Shown piece by piece: positions 26,801-34,916 of a stretch of DNA of 64,000 bases; the stretch's first letter is position 1, and every line of letters starts with the position of its first letter. Source of the stretch: Campylobacter concisus (GTDB lineage: Bacteria; Campylobacterota; Campylobacteria; Campylobacterales; Campylobacteraceae); the NCBI RefSeq assembly GCF_003048615.2, contig NZ_CP049263.1, forward strand, positions 1,302,001 to 1,366,000, written 5' to 3'. The translations under genes were made by a program, and so were the position numbers. The notes beneath the pieces are model-generated. The model ran no database searches. It had not been told where the DNA came from and worked only from the letters and a program-made list of their open reading frames with translations.

Positions 26801-27610
26801 ATGTCAAAAGATAAAAAGCACCAAAAGAGCGATAAACTTGGCTATGAAGAAGAGCTAAGGCTACTTCAGATAGAACTTTTAAAATTCCAAAATCATGTCA
26901 AAGACAAGGGTCTTAGAGTGCTTATGCTAATGGAGGGTCGAGACGCGGCTGGCAAGGGTGGCACGATAAAGCGCCTAACTGAGCATCTAAATCCGCGCGG
27001 TTGCCGTATCGTGGCGCTTACAAAGCCAAGTGACGTCGAGAAGACGCAGTGGTACTTTCAAAGATATGTTACACATCTGCCAAGCGCTGGCGAGATCGTG
27101 ATCTTTGATAGAAGCTGGTACAATAGGGCTGGGGTTGAGCCAGTGATGGGCTTTTGTACGCAGGCTGAGCATAAAGAGTTCTTGCGTGAAGTGCCAAAAT
27201 TTGAAGAGATGATCATAAACTCAGGCATCATTTTCTTTAAAATTTATCTCTCGATCACAAAAGAGGAGCAAAAAAAGCGCTTCAAAGAGCGTCTAAATGA
27301 CCCGCTAAAGCAGTTTAAGATCTCTCCAGTAGATCAAAAAGCGCAAGAGCTTTGGGATCAGTACTCCATCGCCAAATACTCGATGCTACTTGCCTCTCAC
27401 AACAGCATCTCGCCATGGGTGATCGTCTCAAGTGACAATAAAAAAGAGGCGAGACTAAATGTCTTTAAATTTATCCTAACTCATGTCGAGTATCCAAAAA
27501 AGATAGATGAGTACTTAAAATACGACAAAAGCGTCGTGAGAGATGGAAGCGAGGAGATCAAGCGCATAGAAGAAGGGCTAAATAAAGATAAGCTAAAGAG
27601 CATTGACTAA
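26801..27610 (+). CDS. ppk2: Polyphosphate kinase 2
   Basis: A PPK2-family kinase of about 269 residues that uses polyphosphate to phosphorylate nucleotides (or the reverse). Walker A is MEGRDAAGKGGTIKRL and Walker B/lid motifs are FDRSWYNRAGVEPVMGF and KERLNDPLKQFKISP. I chose ATG 26801 because it is spaced 5 nt from the AGGAG at 26791-26795; ATG 26798 directly before it and an upstream frame start at 26777 are less likely. Single-domain, normal length. A good terminator follows at 27622-27658. Confidence 0.93.
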   Translation: MSKDKKHQKSDKLGYEEELRLLQIELLKFQNHVKDKGLRVLMLMEGRDAAGKGGTIKRLTEHLNPRGCRIVALTKPSDVEKTQWYFQRYVTHLPSAGEIVIFDRSWYNRAGVEPVMGFCTQAEHKEFLREVPKFEEMIINSGIIFFKIYLSITKEEQKKRFKERLNDPLKQFKISPVDQKAQELWDQYSIAKYSMLLASHNSISPWVIVSSDNKKEARLNVFKFILTHVEYPKKIDEYLKYDKSVVRDGSEEIKRIEEGLNKDKLKSID

Positions 27611-27621
27611 ATTTATTTGGG

Positions 27622-27658
27622 CTTGGTTGTAAATTTGTGCTTTAAATTTATGACCAAG
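27622..27658 (+). terminator. Terminator of ppk2
   Basis: A 15-bp stem (27622-27636 with 27644-27658) with two G-U wobbles in the plus-strand RNA and a 7-nt loop, followed by TTTT. On the opposite strand the wobbles become mismatches, so it acts best for ppk2. Confidence 0.6.
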
Positions 27659-27663
27659 TTTTG

Positions 27664-28095
27664 CTAAAGCCACCACATAAGTTTTGCTAAAATGACCATT
27701 GCTAGACAAAGCACAAGAGCTATGAGATGTGAAAATTTACCAAACGGATCTGGCTTTTTTAAGATAGTGACATTAAAAACAGAGATGAAAGTGATAAGGC
27801 ACATTAGAAGTAAGACAGCGATCTTTGCTAGCAAAAGCTTTTGAAAGTTGCTCTGCCACCAGCCATGTTCGCCTCCAAGATAGTCCTTTGCCATAAAAGC
27901 TCCGCTTATCAAAAGTAGTAAAAATGCCGTGCCAAAAACCTTTGCACTGCCTTTTGTGTAAGCTTTTTTGACAGCTTCAAGAGTTTGAGGACTTATCGTT
28001 TTTTTAGCAAATGGATATATGCAAACATCAAAAAATACATATCCTATAAAGATAATGGCACAAACTAAATGCGTAATAAGAGAAAAAAGATACAT
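27664..28095 (-). CDS. CopD-like four-helix membrane protein
   Basis: A 143-residue protein with four predicted transmembrane helices (MYLFSLITHLVCAIIFIGYV; FGTAFLLLLISGAFMA; LLLAKIAVLLLMCLITFI; LIALVLCLAMVILAKLMWWL). The His in the first helix and the helix pattern are like CopD/copper-resistance or DUF2214-type membrane proteins, a family that sometimes handles haem or metal. It carries its own -10 (28116-28121) and is separated from dnaK by a strong terminator, so it is probably a separate unit. Function unproven. Confidence 0.6.
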   Translation of the reverse strand: MYLFSLITHLVCAIIFIGYVFFDVCIYPFAKKTISPQTLEAVKKAYTKGSAKVFGTAFLLLLISGAFMAKDYLGGEHGWWQSNFQKLLLAKIAVLLLMCLITFISVFNVTILKKPDPFGKFSHLIALVLCLAMVILAKLMWWL

Positions 28096-28115
28096 TTTTT
28101 GCCTTTTTATTTGGC

Positions 28116-28121
28116 ATTATA
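28116..28121 (-). promoter_or_regulatory. -10 element of the CopD-like gene
   Basis: TATAAT on the minus strand, 20 bp upstream of the ATG and just after the dnaK terminator; an AAAAGGC ribosome binding site lies between. Confidence 0.5.
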
Positions 28122-28177
28122 TTGGGTTTATTTGAAAGGATTGCTGATTTGGATTAAGGGTGTGGATGTGAAATTAA

Positions 28178-28202
28178 AGAGCAAGGCTGATTGCCCTGCT
28201 CT
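28178..28202 (-). terminator. Terminator of the hrcA-grpE-dnaK operon
   Basis: On the minus strand AGAGCAGGGC and GCCTTGCTCT pair over 10 bp (one G-U) around a 5-nt loop, starting 8 bp after the dnaK stop, followed by TTAATTT. Confidence 0.78.
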
Positions 28203-28209
28203 AGGAGTT

Positions 28210-30084
28210 TTACTCGACTTCAGCGTCTATGACGTCGTCGTCTTTTTTGTTATTTCCGCCGTTTGCACCAGCGTTTTCATCTTTTTTATACATAGCTTCT
28301 GCTAGTTTGTGGCTAGCTTTGCTTAGAGCTTCTACTTTTGCATCGATTTGCTCTTTTGAAGAGTTTTCATCTTTTAAGACCTCTTTTAGGTCATTTAGCG
28401 CAGCTTCGATGTTGCTTCTATCCTCAGCTGGGACTTTCTCGCCAAGCTCGCTCATGCTCTTTTCAGTTTGATGAACAAGTGCATCGGCTTGGTTTCTAGC
28501 CTCAACTGCGTCTTTGCGCTTTTTATCCTCTTCTTTGTGAAGCTCAGCATCTTTTACCATGCTATTTATCTCATCTTCGCTAAGGCCGCTTGATCCTGAG
28601 ATAGTGATGTTTTGGGCTTTGCCAGTCGCTTTATCTTTTGCTGAAACGGTTAAAATTCCGTTTGCGTCGATGTCAAATTCAACTTCTATTTGAGGCACAC
28701 CTCTTGGAGCTGCTGGGATGCCCTCTAAGTTGAAGTTACCAAGTGATTTATTATCCCTTGCAAACTCACGCTCACCTTGTAAAACCATGATAGTAACGGC
28801 ACTTTGGTTATCTTCAGCAGTTGAGAAAACTTGACTTTTCTTGGTTGGTATCGTTGTACCTTTTTCGATGATCTTAGTCATCACGCCGCCAAGTGTCTCG
28901 ATACCAAGGCTAAGTGGAGTAACGTCAAGAAGTAGCACGTCTTTAACATCGCCTTTTATAACCGCACCTTGGATCGCAGCACCGATAGCTACGACTTCAT
29001 CTGGATTTACACTCTTATTTAACTCTTTGCCAAATGCCTTTTTAACCTCTTCTTGAACAAGTGGCACACGAGTTGAACCACCGACCATTACGACCTCTTT
29101 GATGTCACTCTTGCTTAAACCTGCATCTTTGATGACTTCATTTATCTTAGTGATAGTCTCGCCCACAAGTGAGTCGATCATACCTTCAAATTTAGCGCGA
29201 GTTAGCTTTTTGACAAGGTGTTTTGGGCCAGTCGCATCAGCTGTGATAAATGGTAAATTTATCTCAGTCTCTTGAGCTGAGCTTAGCTCTTTTTTAGCAT
29301 TTTCAGCTGCTTCTTTTAAGCGTTGAAGCGCCATGATATCACCTTTTAGATCGATACCAGTTTCATTTTTAAACTCACTTACCAACCAGTCGATGATCTT
29401 ATTATCAAAGTCATCACCACCTAAGAATGCATTACCACCAGTTGCCAAAACTTCAACGATGTTATCGCCAGTTTCAAGAACTGTAACGTCAAATGTACCG
29501 CCACCTAGGTCATAAACTAAAATTTTCTCAGCCTCTTTTTTATCAAGACCATAAGCAAGCGCCGCAGCTGTTGGCTCGTTGATGATACGAAGCACGTTTA
29601 GTCCTGCGATCGTTCCAGCCTCTTTTGTAGCCTTTCTTTGGCTATCGTTAAAGTATGCAGGCACAGTGATAACCGCATCTGTTACCTTTTCACCAAGGTA
29701 TGCTTCAGCATCTTCTTTTAGTTTGATAAGAATTTTTGCTGAAATTTCTTGCGGAGTATAGACCTTACCAGCGATCTCAACCGCGCAAGCGCCATTTCTA
29801 TCTACAACGTGATATGGCAAGCGAGCCTTTGCCTCTTCAGCATTTTTTTCATTGCTCATCAAACCCATGATACGTTTGATAGAATATATCGTTTTTTCAG
29901 GGTTTGTAACTGCTTGACGTTTTGCAACGTCACCTACTAGAATTTCACCTTTATCTGTAAAAGCAACAACAGATGGAGTTGTGTTTTTACCCTCTTTATT
30001 TGGGATAACCTTGCTCTCGCCGCGCTCAAAAACGCTCACACAAGAGTTTGTTGTACCTAAGTCTATACCTATAACTTTTGACAT
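28210..30084 (-). CDS. dnaK: Hsp70 chaperone DnaK
   Basis: A 624-residue ATP-dependent chaperone. The nucleotide-binding domain starts [20 protein letters not shown], with [17 protein letters not shown] and [17 protein letters not shown]; the linker [18 protein letters not shown] precedes the substrate-binding domain, and the C-terminus ends [12 protein letters not shown], close to the classic EEVD-like acidic tail of bacterial DnaK. It is the last gene of hrcA-grpE-dnaK, controlled by HrcA at the CIRCE upstream of hrcA. Confidence 0.98.
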   Translation of the reverse strand: MSKVIGIDLGTTNSCVSVFERGESKVIPNKEGKNTTPSVVAFTDKGEILVGDVAKRQAVTNPEKTIYSIKRIMGLMSNEKNAEEAKARLPYHVVDRNGACAVEIAGKVYTPQEISAKILIKLKEDAEAYLGEKVTDAVITVPAYFNDSQRKATKEAGTIAGLNVLRIINEPTAAALAYGLDKKEAEKILVYDLGGGTFDVTVLETGDNIVEVLATGGNAFLGGDDFDNKIIDWLVSEFKNETGIDLKGDIMALQRLKEAAENAKKELSSAQETEINLPFITADATGPKHLVKKLTRAKFEGMIDSLVGETITKINEVIKDAGLSKSDIKEVVMVGGSTRVPLVQEEVKKAFGKELNKSVNPDEVVAIGAAIQGAVIKGDVKDVLLLDVTPLSLGIETLGGVMTKIIEKGTTIPTKKSQVFSTAEDNQSAVTIMVLQGEREFARDNKSLGNFNLEGIPAAPRGVPQIEVEFDIDANGILTVSAKDKATGKAQNITISGSSGLSEDEINSMVKDAELHKEEDKKRKDAVEARNQADALVHQTEKSMSELGEKVPAEDRSNIEAALNDLKEVLKDENSSKEQIDAKVEALSKASHKLAEAMYKKDENAGANGGNNKKDDDVIDAEVE

Positions 30085-30115
30085 ATTTTTCCTTTATTAG
30101 ATTTATTTTTTAAAT

Positions 30116-30658
30116 TTAGTTTGCCACACTGACCATAGCTGGGCGCAAAACCCTACCATTTATCATATAGCCTTTTTGTAAAGCTTGCACGATCTGACCG
30201 CTTTGCTTCTCCTCGCTATCGACCCTTAAAACGGCATTATGCACATTTGGATCAAACTCGGCATCAGTTGCGATCTCGCTCACGCCATGCTTTTCAAAAC
30301 ATTTCTTAAACTGATTTATCGTTATCAAAATGCCCTCTTTGATCTTTTTAGCAAATTCATCATCCTCTGGGTCAAAATTTGCAGCGATCTCGAGTGCATC
30401 GATGACTGGTAGCAAGTCCCTTGCAAATTTCTCATTTGCATAGCTTGCAACGTCTGCTTTCTCTTTTTCATAACGCTTTTTGATATTTTCAAACTCAGCA
30501 TTTGCTCTGTAATATTTATCAGTGATCTCGCCAAGCTCTTTTTCGAGCTTCTCCACTTTTGAGATATCGCCAAGTGCATCTAAATTTACGCTATCACTAG
30601 CTGCCTCTTGCATAGGCTCAACCTCAGGTAGATTTTGCTCTTTTACCTCTTCGCTCAC
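30116..30658 (-). CDS. grpE: DnaK nucleotide exchange factor GrpE
   Basis: A 180-residue protein with an acidic, disordered N-terminus, a long coiled coil (KVEKLEKELGEITDKYYRAN; FENIKKRYEKEKADVASYAN) and a C-terminal beta domain ending in YMINGRVLRPAMVSVAN, the GrpE signature. It releases ADP from DnaK. It overlaps the hrcA stop by 4 bp and precedes dnaK by 31 bp. Confidence 0.96.
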   Translation of the reverse strand: MSEEVKEQNLPEVEPMQEAASDSVNLDALGDISKVEKLEKELGEITDKYYRANAEFENIKKRYEKEKADVASYANEKFARDLLPVIDALEIAANFDPEDDEFAKKIKEGILITINQFKKCFEKHGVSEIATDAEFDPNVHNAVLRVDSEEKQSGQIVQALQKGYMINGRVLRPAMVSVAN

Positions 30659-31449
30659 GCGGCCTCCTTTATTAGATTTATAAATTTCACATAATCAGTA
30701 TAAACACTGCCAGCACAGATCATCTGCGCCTCGCTACCAAGGTAGTTTGCTTTAAATTTAAGCCCCATATAATTTTCGTCAAACATAGGAGAAAATGTAA
30801 GTTTTTCGTCCATCTGCAAGCTAAAACTTGGGTCAAAAACCATCTTAAAGCATCTATCCTTAAACATATCAAAGGCTAAAATTTCGTTTTCTTGGAAGTA
30901 AATTTTAGTCCTTTTAAGCTCTCTTATCTTGTTTTTTAGTTCGCTTAAGCCAACTTGAGAACAGATAAGCTCAAGCTTGTCTAAACTAACTCCGATAAGG
31001 TTGTTTAAAAATTTATACATCCTAGCGTCAAATTTGACGACAATCTCATCGCCACTAAAATTTAAAACCAGATATCTATCATTTAAATTTAAAATTTCTA
31101 GCAACTCCTTATCGATCGTGCCAAAAATCATACAATAAAGCTCAAACTCATCACAGAGCATCTTTAGGCTTCTTGGGTCATTTATCTCTAAACTTATGTC
31201 GTTCTCAGTAAAAATTTCACTCCAATATCTTCTCATCGCAGCGATAGTTGGGATCCTGCCGCCACTTATGTGAAGCTTTGTGATCTCGCCCTCATCTGAA
31301 AGCTTTTTAAAATAAACACGTATCGTCGATGCTGGTATCGCCATGCTCATACGAGAGCCAAGCTCGTTTGAACCAATAGGCGCATTGTCCTGCAAATAGG
31401 CTTCAATGATAGAATTTAATATCAAATCGCGTTTATTTGTTTTACTCAC
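30655..31449 (-). CDS. hrcA: Heat-shock repressor HrcA
   Basis: A 264-residue winged-helix repressor of class I heat-shock genes, shorter than typical HrcA (about 340), as usual in Campylobacter/Helicobacter. The N-terminal DNA-binding region is NSIIEAYLQDNAPIGSNELG, followed by STIRVYFKKLSDEGEITK and LHISGGRIPT. Both possible starts are GTG: one at 31458, lying inside the right arm of CIRCE, and one at 31449. I prefer 31449 because a GAAAGAG lies about 8 nt upstream, in the RBS position. It leads the dnaK operon and should repress itself. Confidence 0.9.
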   Translation of the reverse strand: MSKTNKRDLILNSIIEAYLQDNAPIGSNELGSRMSMAIPASTIRVYFKKLSDEGEITKLHISGGRIPTIAAMRRYWSEIFTENDISLEINDPRSLKMLCDEFELYCMIFGTIDKELLEILNLNDRYLVLNFSGDEIVVKFDARMYKFLNNLIGVSLDKLELICSQVGLSELKNKIRELKRTKIYFQENEILAFDMFKDRCFKMVFDPSFSLQMDEKLTFSPMFDENYMGLKFKANYLGSEAQMICAGSVYTDYVKFINLIKEAA

Positions 31450-31451
31450 TT

Positions 31452-31478
31452 TTAGCACTCTTTCTTTTTAATTGCTAA
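31452..31478. promoter_or_regulatory. CIRCE operator (HrcA binding site)
   Basis: On the minus strand TTAGCAATT-N9-GAGTGCTAA: right arm perfect, left arm 7 of 9 to the CIRCE consensus TTAGCACTC-N9-GAGTGCTAA. It covers the expected transcription start and the first possible hrcA start codon, so HrcA should block initiation. Confidence 0.93.
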
Positions 31479-31482
31479 GCGG

Positions 31483-31488
31483 ATTATA
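31483..31488 (-). promoter_or_regulatory. -10 element of the hrcA operon
   Basis: TATAAT on the minus strand, preceded by GTTG, 4 bp from the CIRCE left arm, so transcription should start inside CIRCE near 31476. Confidence 0.8.
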
Positions 31489-31685
31489 CAACTTTAGTTT
31501 ATCAATGTCAAGTATATAAGTTAAAAAAATTTATTTATATATATTTAGCCTATATAACTAAACTTTTCTAATACCTATATTATAAGCTTTGCGTAAAAAC
31601 AAATAAAATTTAAAGCAAAATAAAAAATTTAACTTCAACATAAAACCCAAAATTTCTAATTTTATTCAAGAATTTAAAAGATTTT

Positions 31686-31703
31686 TATACGTTTTAACGT
31701 ATA
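31686..31703. promoter_or_regulatory. Palindromic operator candidate
   Basis: TATACGTT-TT-AACGTATA, perfectly symmetric 8-bp arms around TT. The half-site AACGTATA occurs again at 31801-31808, overlapping the -10 of the HTH gene 9-16 bp before its ATG, as expected for an autoregulated repressor. Confidence 0.6.
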
Positions 31704-31804
31704 TTATAAATAGTTTTTAGTATATTTAATAGTTAATCTTGATATTTATATACTATTTTACATTATTTATATAATATTTTAGGTATATTTAATGATAAAT
31801 AACG

Positions 31805-31810
31805 TATAAT
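31805..31810 (+). promoter_or_regulatory. -10 element of the HTH gene
   Basis: TATAAT ending only 6 bp before the ATG at 31817. A start site 6-7 nt downstream would fall on or next to the A of the ATG, predicting a leaderless mRNA; no ribosome binding site is visible. Confidence 0.55.
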
Positions 31811-31816
31811 TCTCCA

Positions 31817-32062
31817 ATGATTGAAACAAGTGATATATTTAATTTGCTTCACAATGCAGTTGAGGCAAAAAATATCGGTAAGAAAATTTCACAAGCAAAA
31901 ATGGCAGAAGATCTTGGCGTGCCTATGAGGACATATCAGGACTGGAGACTTGGAAACTCAAAGCCACAAGCTGCTGCTGCTGTTTGCAAACTGCTATGTG
32001 AGCTTGACGATGATGAAATATTATTTGTTGTCAATAAGATGAGAAAATTGCTAGGAAAATAG
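31817..32062 (+). CDS. Small XRE-type helix-turn-helix regulator
   Basis: An 81-residue DNA-binding protein. Residues about 24-50 contain the helix-turn-helix MAEDLGVPMRTYQDWRLG, with the Tyr-Gln-Asp-Trp pattern typical of XRE-like domains that bind as part of a dimer, and the rest is short helices. It probably represses its own promoter through the AACGTATA sites. A 59-residue gene starts 1 base after its stop codon (TAGATG), so they are cotranscribed. Likely regulator; targets unknown. Confidence 0.75.
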   Translation: MIETSDIFNLLHNAVEAKNIGKKISQAKMAEDLGVPMRTYQDWRLGNSKPQAAAAVCKLLCELDDDEILFVVNKMRKLLGK

Positions 32063-32242
32063 ATGGAAAATTTAACACAAAAAGAGAGAATCGACCTTGA
32101 GAGCGTTTTTGCAGTCATTTGCACTAAAAAAGAGTCAAAAATTTTAGTTACCTACAAGGATCTATGCTCGGCTGCGGCTTCAAAATTTCATGTAGTTAAA
32201 AATAAGATCAAAAAAATAAAATTTAAGAAGATAGAAAAATAA
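32063..32242 (+). CDS. 59-residue basic protein of unknown function
   Basis: A small ORF with ATG at 32063, immediately after the HTH stop (TAG then ATG) and with a GGAAAA-like sequence just upstream inside the HTH 3' end. The N-terminus is MENLTQKERIDLESVFAVIC and the C-terminus is very Lys-rich (VVKNKIKKIKFKKIEK). A hydrophobic middle and basic tail could suit DNA or RNA contact. No family recognised. Coupled translation with the HTH gene suggests a shared function. Confidence 0.6.
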   Translation: MENLTQKERIDLESVFAVICTKKESKILVTYKDLCSAAASKFHVVKNKIKKIKFKKIEK

Positions 32243-32327
32243 CCTAAAATTGAAGCTCTACTCTTAGCTTTATTACAAAAATATTTTTATATCAAGGTCT
32301 ATAAAAATAAAACTATAAAATACACCA

Positions 32328-32365
32328 AAATTCTCTTTAATACATATGTTTATTAAAGAGAATTT
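32328..32365. terminator. Bidirectional terminator between the HTH unit and kdsB
   Basis: A perfect 15-bp A/T-rich stem (32328-32342 with 32351-32365; TTCTCTTTAATA/TATTAAAGAGAA) with an 8-nt loop, between the 59-residue gene and the kdsB stop. Flanking T/A runs allow it to work both ways. Confidence 0.72.
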
Positions 32366-32372
32366 ATTTACA

Positions 32373-33086
32373 TTACTTTTTGCCAAATTTAGCTAGCGCT
32401 CTTTGGTAGTCCTCTTCGCTATCGATGCCGATACTTTGACTTTCAACCTCTAGCATAGCTATTTTTTTGCCATTTTCTAAGGCGCGCAGTTGCTCGAGTT
32501 TTTCTGTGTTTTCAAGGCTTGAAGGCATGAGGCCGCAAAACTCTTTTAGGCTTTTTACGCTGTATCCGTAGATACCAAGGTGCGCCTTGTAGCTTTTGCA
32601 CTCGCTTCTGTTAAATGGTATCCTCGATCTTGAAAAATAAAGCGCGTAGCCCTCAAAATCAGTCACCACTTTGACTAAATTTTTATCATCCGCAAACTCA
32701 TCGTCCATCTTTTTGTAGCAAGAAAACATAAAGGCATTTTGCCTATTTTGCTCGCAAAATGCCCTAAATTTAGCGATATTTTCAGGCTCGATAAATGGCT
32801 CATCAGCCTGAACATTTATGATGATCTCGCTCTCTCTTAACCCCAAAATTTGCGCCGCTTCGTTTATCCTGTCAGTGCCACTTTGATGATCTTTACTAGT
32901 TAGCACCGCTTTTATGCCGTGAGCCTTGGCGATATCAAGCACGCTTGGCTCATCCACCGCAACCGCCACATCATCCACGCCGCTTACTCTAAGAGCCGTC
33001 GCCACAAACATCGGCACGCCGTTTATCTCTTTTAAAATTTTATTACTAAACCTTGTTGAGGCAAGGCGAGCTGGGATGATTATCAT
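32373..33086 (-). CDS. kdsB: CMP-KDO synthetase (3-deoxy-manno-octulosonate cytidylyltransferase)
   Basis: A 237-residue cytidylyltransferase that activates Kdo with CTP for lipopolysaccharide core assembly. Starts MIIIPARLASTRFSNKIL, the nucleotide-binding motif (IPARxxSTRxxxK); INVQADEPFIEPENI is the second signature. ATG 33086 overlaps the thrC stop as ATGA, which decides the start; a frame upstream to 33110 is inside thrC. It is the last gene of the nadE-aminotransferase-lpxK-cutA-thrC-kdsB run and shares its envelope theme with lpxK. Confidence 0.95.
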   Translation of the reverse strand: MIIIPARLASTRFSNKILKEINGVPMFVATALRVSGVDDVAVAVDEPSVLDIAKAHGIKAVLTSKDHQSGTDRINEAAQILGLRESEIIINVQADEPFIEPENIAKFRAFCEQNRQNAFMFSCYKKMDDEFADDKNLVKVVTDFEGYALYFSRSRIPFNRSECKSYKAHLGIYGYSVKSLKEFCGLMPSSLENTEKLEQLRALENGKKIAMLEVESQSIGIDSEEDYQRALAKFGKK

Positions 33087-34555
33087 CGCTCGATCCATTC
33101 TAGGACGCACTTTTCGATCTCGTCCTCTTTTATGATATTTTTGTGTAAAATTTTCGCGCTAAATAGCGAGTTTATCGAGCTTGGCACGCTGTCATTTAAG
33201 ATTTTAGCAGTCTTTGCGAGCGCATCTTTTTCATCTTTTTCATCTTTTGTATCTTTGATCTGGCACGCTTTGATCATGCTTGGCGTAAATTTCACCCAGT
33301 GCGCGGTCGATGTGATGACGTTTATGCGGCCAGCATCCAACATCTTAAAGCAAGTAGCCGTATGTGGATCGATCGCGTAGCCGCTCTTTGCGAGCTTTGC
33401 TATGTATGCCTCGCACTCTTTGTCGTCGCACCAGCTAGCTTCAAAGTCCTCTTTTAGCGCTTCAAGCTCTTGCTTGCTAAGCTTATAAAATTTATTTTTG
33501 GCTAGGCTTTGCATAAGCTCATTAGTTCGCTCGCTGCCAAATTTATCAAACAGCAAGCGCTCGACGTTTGAGCTTATTAAAATGTCCATGGCTGGGCTTA
33601 TCGTCTTAACCAGCTTTTTATCTCTTAGGTCGTAAACGCCGGTGGTGAAAAACTGCGTCAAGATGTTGTTTGCGTTTGAGGCGATCTTGATCTTGCCGAT
33701 CTTTGCGCCCATTTTTTTAGCGTAATACGCCCCAAGAGCGTTGCCAAAATTTCCACTTGGCACGATGATGTCAAAGCTCTCGTTTGCTTTAAGTGCCTTT
33801 TGTTTTAGTAAATTTGCGTAGGCGTAGGCGTGGTAGATGATCTGAAAGAGGATTCTGCCAAAATTTACCGAGTTTGCCGCGCTTAGTTTAAGGCGCTTTT
33901 TCTTAAGCTCAGATTTAAATTTATCATTTGCAAGCAGTGTTTTTAGCGCTCTTTGAGCGTCATCAAAGTCGCCTTTTATGCCAAAAACCTTTAAATTTTC
34001 ACCCTGCATGGTCTGCATCTGAAGCTTTTGCACCTCGCTCGTGCCACCATCTGGATAGAGGCAGACGACCTTTATATTTTCATCATTTGCAAAGGTTTGA
34101 AGTGTCGCAGGACCCGTGTCGCCGCTAGTTGCGCACATGATAAGGTATCTTTCGCCCCTCTCTTTTGCTAGCTGGCTAAGCAGCGAGCCAAAAGGCTGAA
34201 GCGCCATATCCTTAAACGCCCTTGTTGGGCCGTGATATAGCTCATTTACGTATAAATTTTTATCTATTTTTTTAAAAATGACTGGGTGTTTTGGATCATC
34301 AAAGCTTGCATATCTTTTGAGAGCCTTTTTGAAAAACGCCTCTGACACGTCAAATTTAAATAGCGAGATGATGTGAAGTGCGAGCTTTTCGTAGGTTAGG
34401 CTTGAGAGCTCTTGCCACTTTGCCTTTGTGATCTTTGGTAGCTTCTTTGGTGCGTAAAGTCCGCCGTGAGCGGAGCTTGGGCTAAGCATAGCTGTGCTTA
34501 AATTTACATTTTTTACCTTTTCATCTTTTACGCTTCTAGTTGGTGTTAGTCTCAT
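33083..34555 (-). CDS. thrC: Threonine synthase
   Basis: A 490-residue PLP enzyme converting O-phosphohomoserine to threonine, of the longer fungal/gamma-type family. It begins MRLTPTRS and has HGGLYAPKKLPKI, the PLP-lysine region HGPTRAFKDMALQPFG and the phosphate loop CATSGDTGPATL, with IVPSGNFGNALGAYYAKKMG further on. ATG 34555 overlaps the cutA stop as ATGA, so I take this rather than an upstream in-frame Met at 34588. Overlaps kdsB by ATGA. Confidence 0.95.
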   Translation of the reverse strand: MRLTPTRSVKDEKVKNVNLSTAMLSPSSAHGGLYAPKKLPKITKAKWQELSSLTYEKLALHIISLFKFDVSEAFFKKALKRYASFDDPKHPVIFKKIDKNLYVNELYHGPTRAFKDMALQPFGSLLSQLAKERGERYLIMCATSGDTGPATLQTFANDENIKVVCLYPDGGTSEVQKLQMQTMQGENLKVFGIKGDFDDAQRALKTLLANDKFKSELKKKRLKLSAANSVNFGRILFQIIYHAYAYANLLKQKALKANESFDIIVPSGNFGNALGAYYAKKMGAKIGKIKIASNANNILTQFFTTGVYDLRDKKLVKTISPAMDILISSNVERLLFDKFGSERTNELMQSLAKNKFYKLSKQELEALKEDFEASWCDDKECEAYIAKLAKSGYAIDPHTATCFKMLDAGRINVITSTAHWVKFTPSMIKACQIKDTKDEKDEKDALAKTAKILNDSVPSSINSLFSAKILHKNIIKEDEIEKCVLEWIER

Positions 34556-34866
34556 TTTTTGCCTTTTTTGGTTGATTTTTTTATCCAATTTTCATATTTT
34601 TTAAATACCTCTTTTGGCTTAAGTGCCAAAATTTCTGGAGTTTCATAGCTGTGGTACTTTCTTATAAATTTAGCTACTTTTTTAAATTTCACGTCCGTTT
34701 TTATGAGTAAAATTTGCTCTTTTTCATCACAAAGCTTCTCTTGCCAAAGATAAATGCTCTTTGCGCTAAAGCTACTCACGCAAGCTGCAAGTCCCTTTTT
34801 CACGAGCTTTTTGCTTAGTTTTTTTGCCTCTTTTTTCTTTGCGACTGAGGTGATTAAAATTCTCAT
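34552..34866 (-). CDS. cutA: CutA1-like divalent-cation tolerance protein
   Basis: A 104-residue ferredoxin-fold trimer-forming protein. Recognisable are the N-terminal strand MRILITSVAKKKEAKKLSKK, LAACVSSFSAKSIYLWQEKL (the conserved CV-x-IYxWQ pattern) and EQILLIKTD plus HSYETPEILAL. Links to copper tolerance in E. coli; the cellular role of the family is unclear. ATGA overlap with thrC; 50 bp after lpxK. Confidence 0.9.
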   Translation of the reverse strand: MRILITSVAKKKEAKKLSKKLVKKGLAACVSSFSAKSIYLWQEKLCDEKEQILLIKTDVKFKKVAKFIRKYHSYETPEILALKPKEVFKKYENWIKKSTKKGKK

Positions 34867-34916
34867 TTTGATCTAAATTTTCCTTTTAAAAAGTGGCTCA
34901 TTATAACAAAATGGGC

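Larger units (their letters stand above)
31489..31816. other. AT-rich intergenic region between hrcA and the HTH gene
   Basis: About 330 bp of very AT-rich DNA without an ORF, separating two divergent units. It contains repeated TATA-rich stretches, a palindrome at 31686-31703 and a second AACGTATA half-site at 31801-31808. Compared with other gaps in the window it is unusually long and AT-rich. Confidence 0.7.

Noticed and set aside
31817-32242. Prophage remnant (HTH plus small gene)
   Set aside because: No integrase, phage structural genes or att-like repeats are nearby.
33083-33110. KdsB start at 33110
   Set aside because: It would extend into thrC and add residues before the conserved N-terminal IPARLAST motif; ATG 33086 is coupled to the thrC stop.
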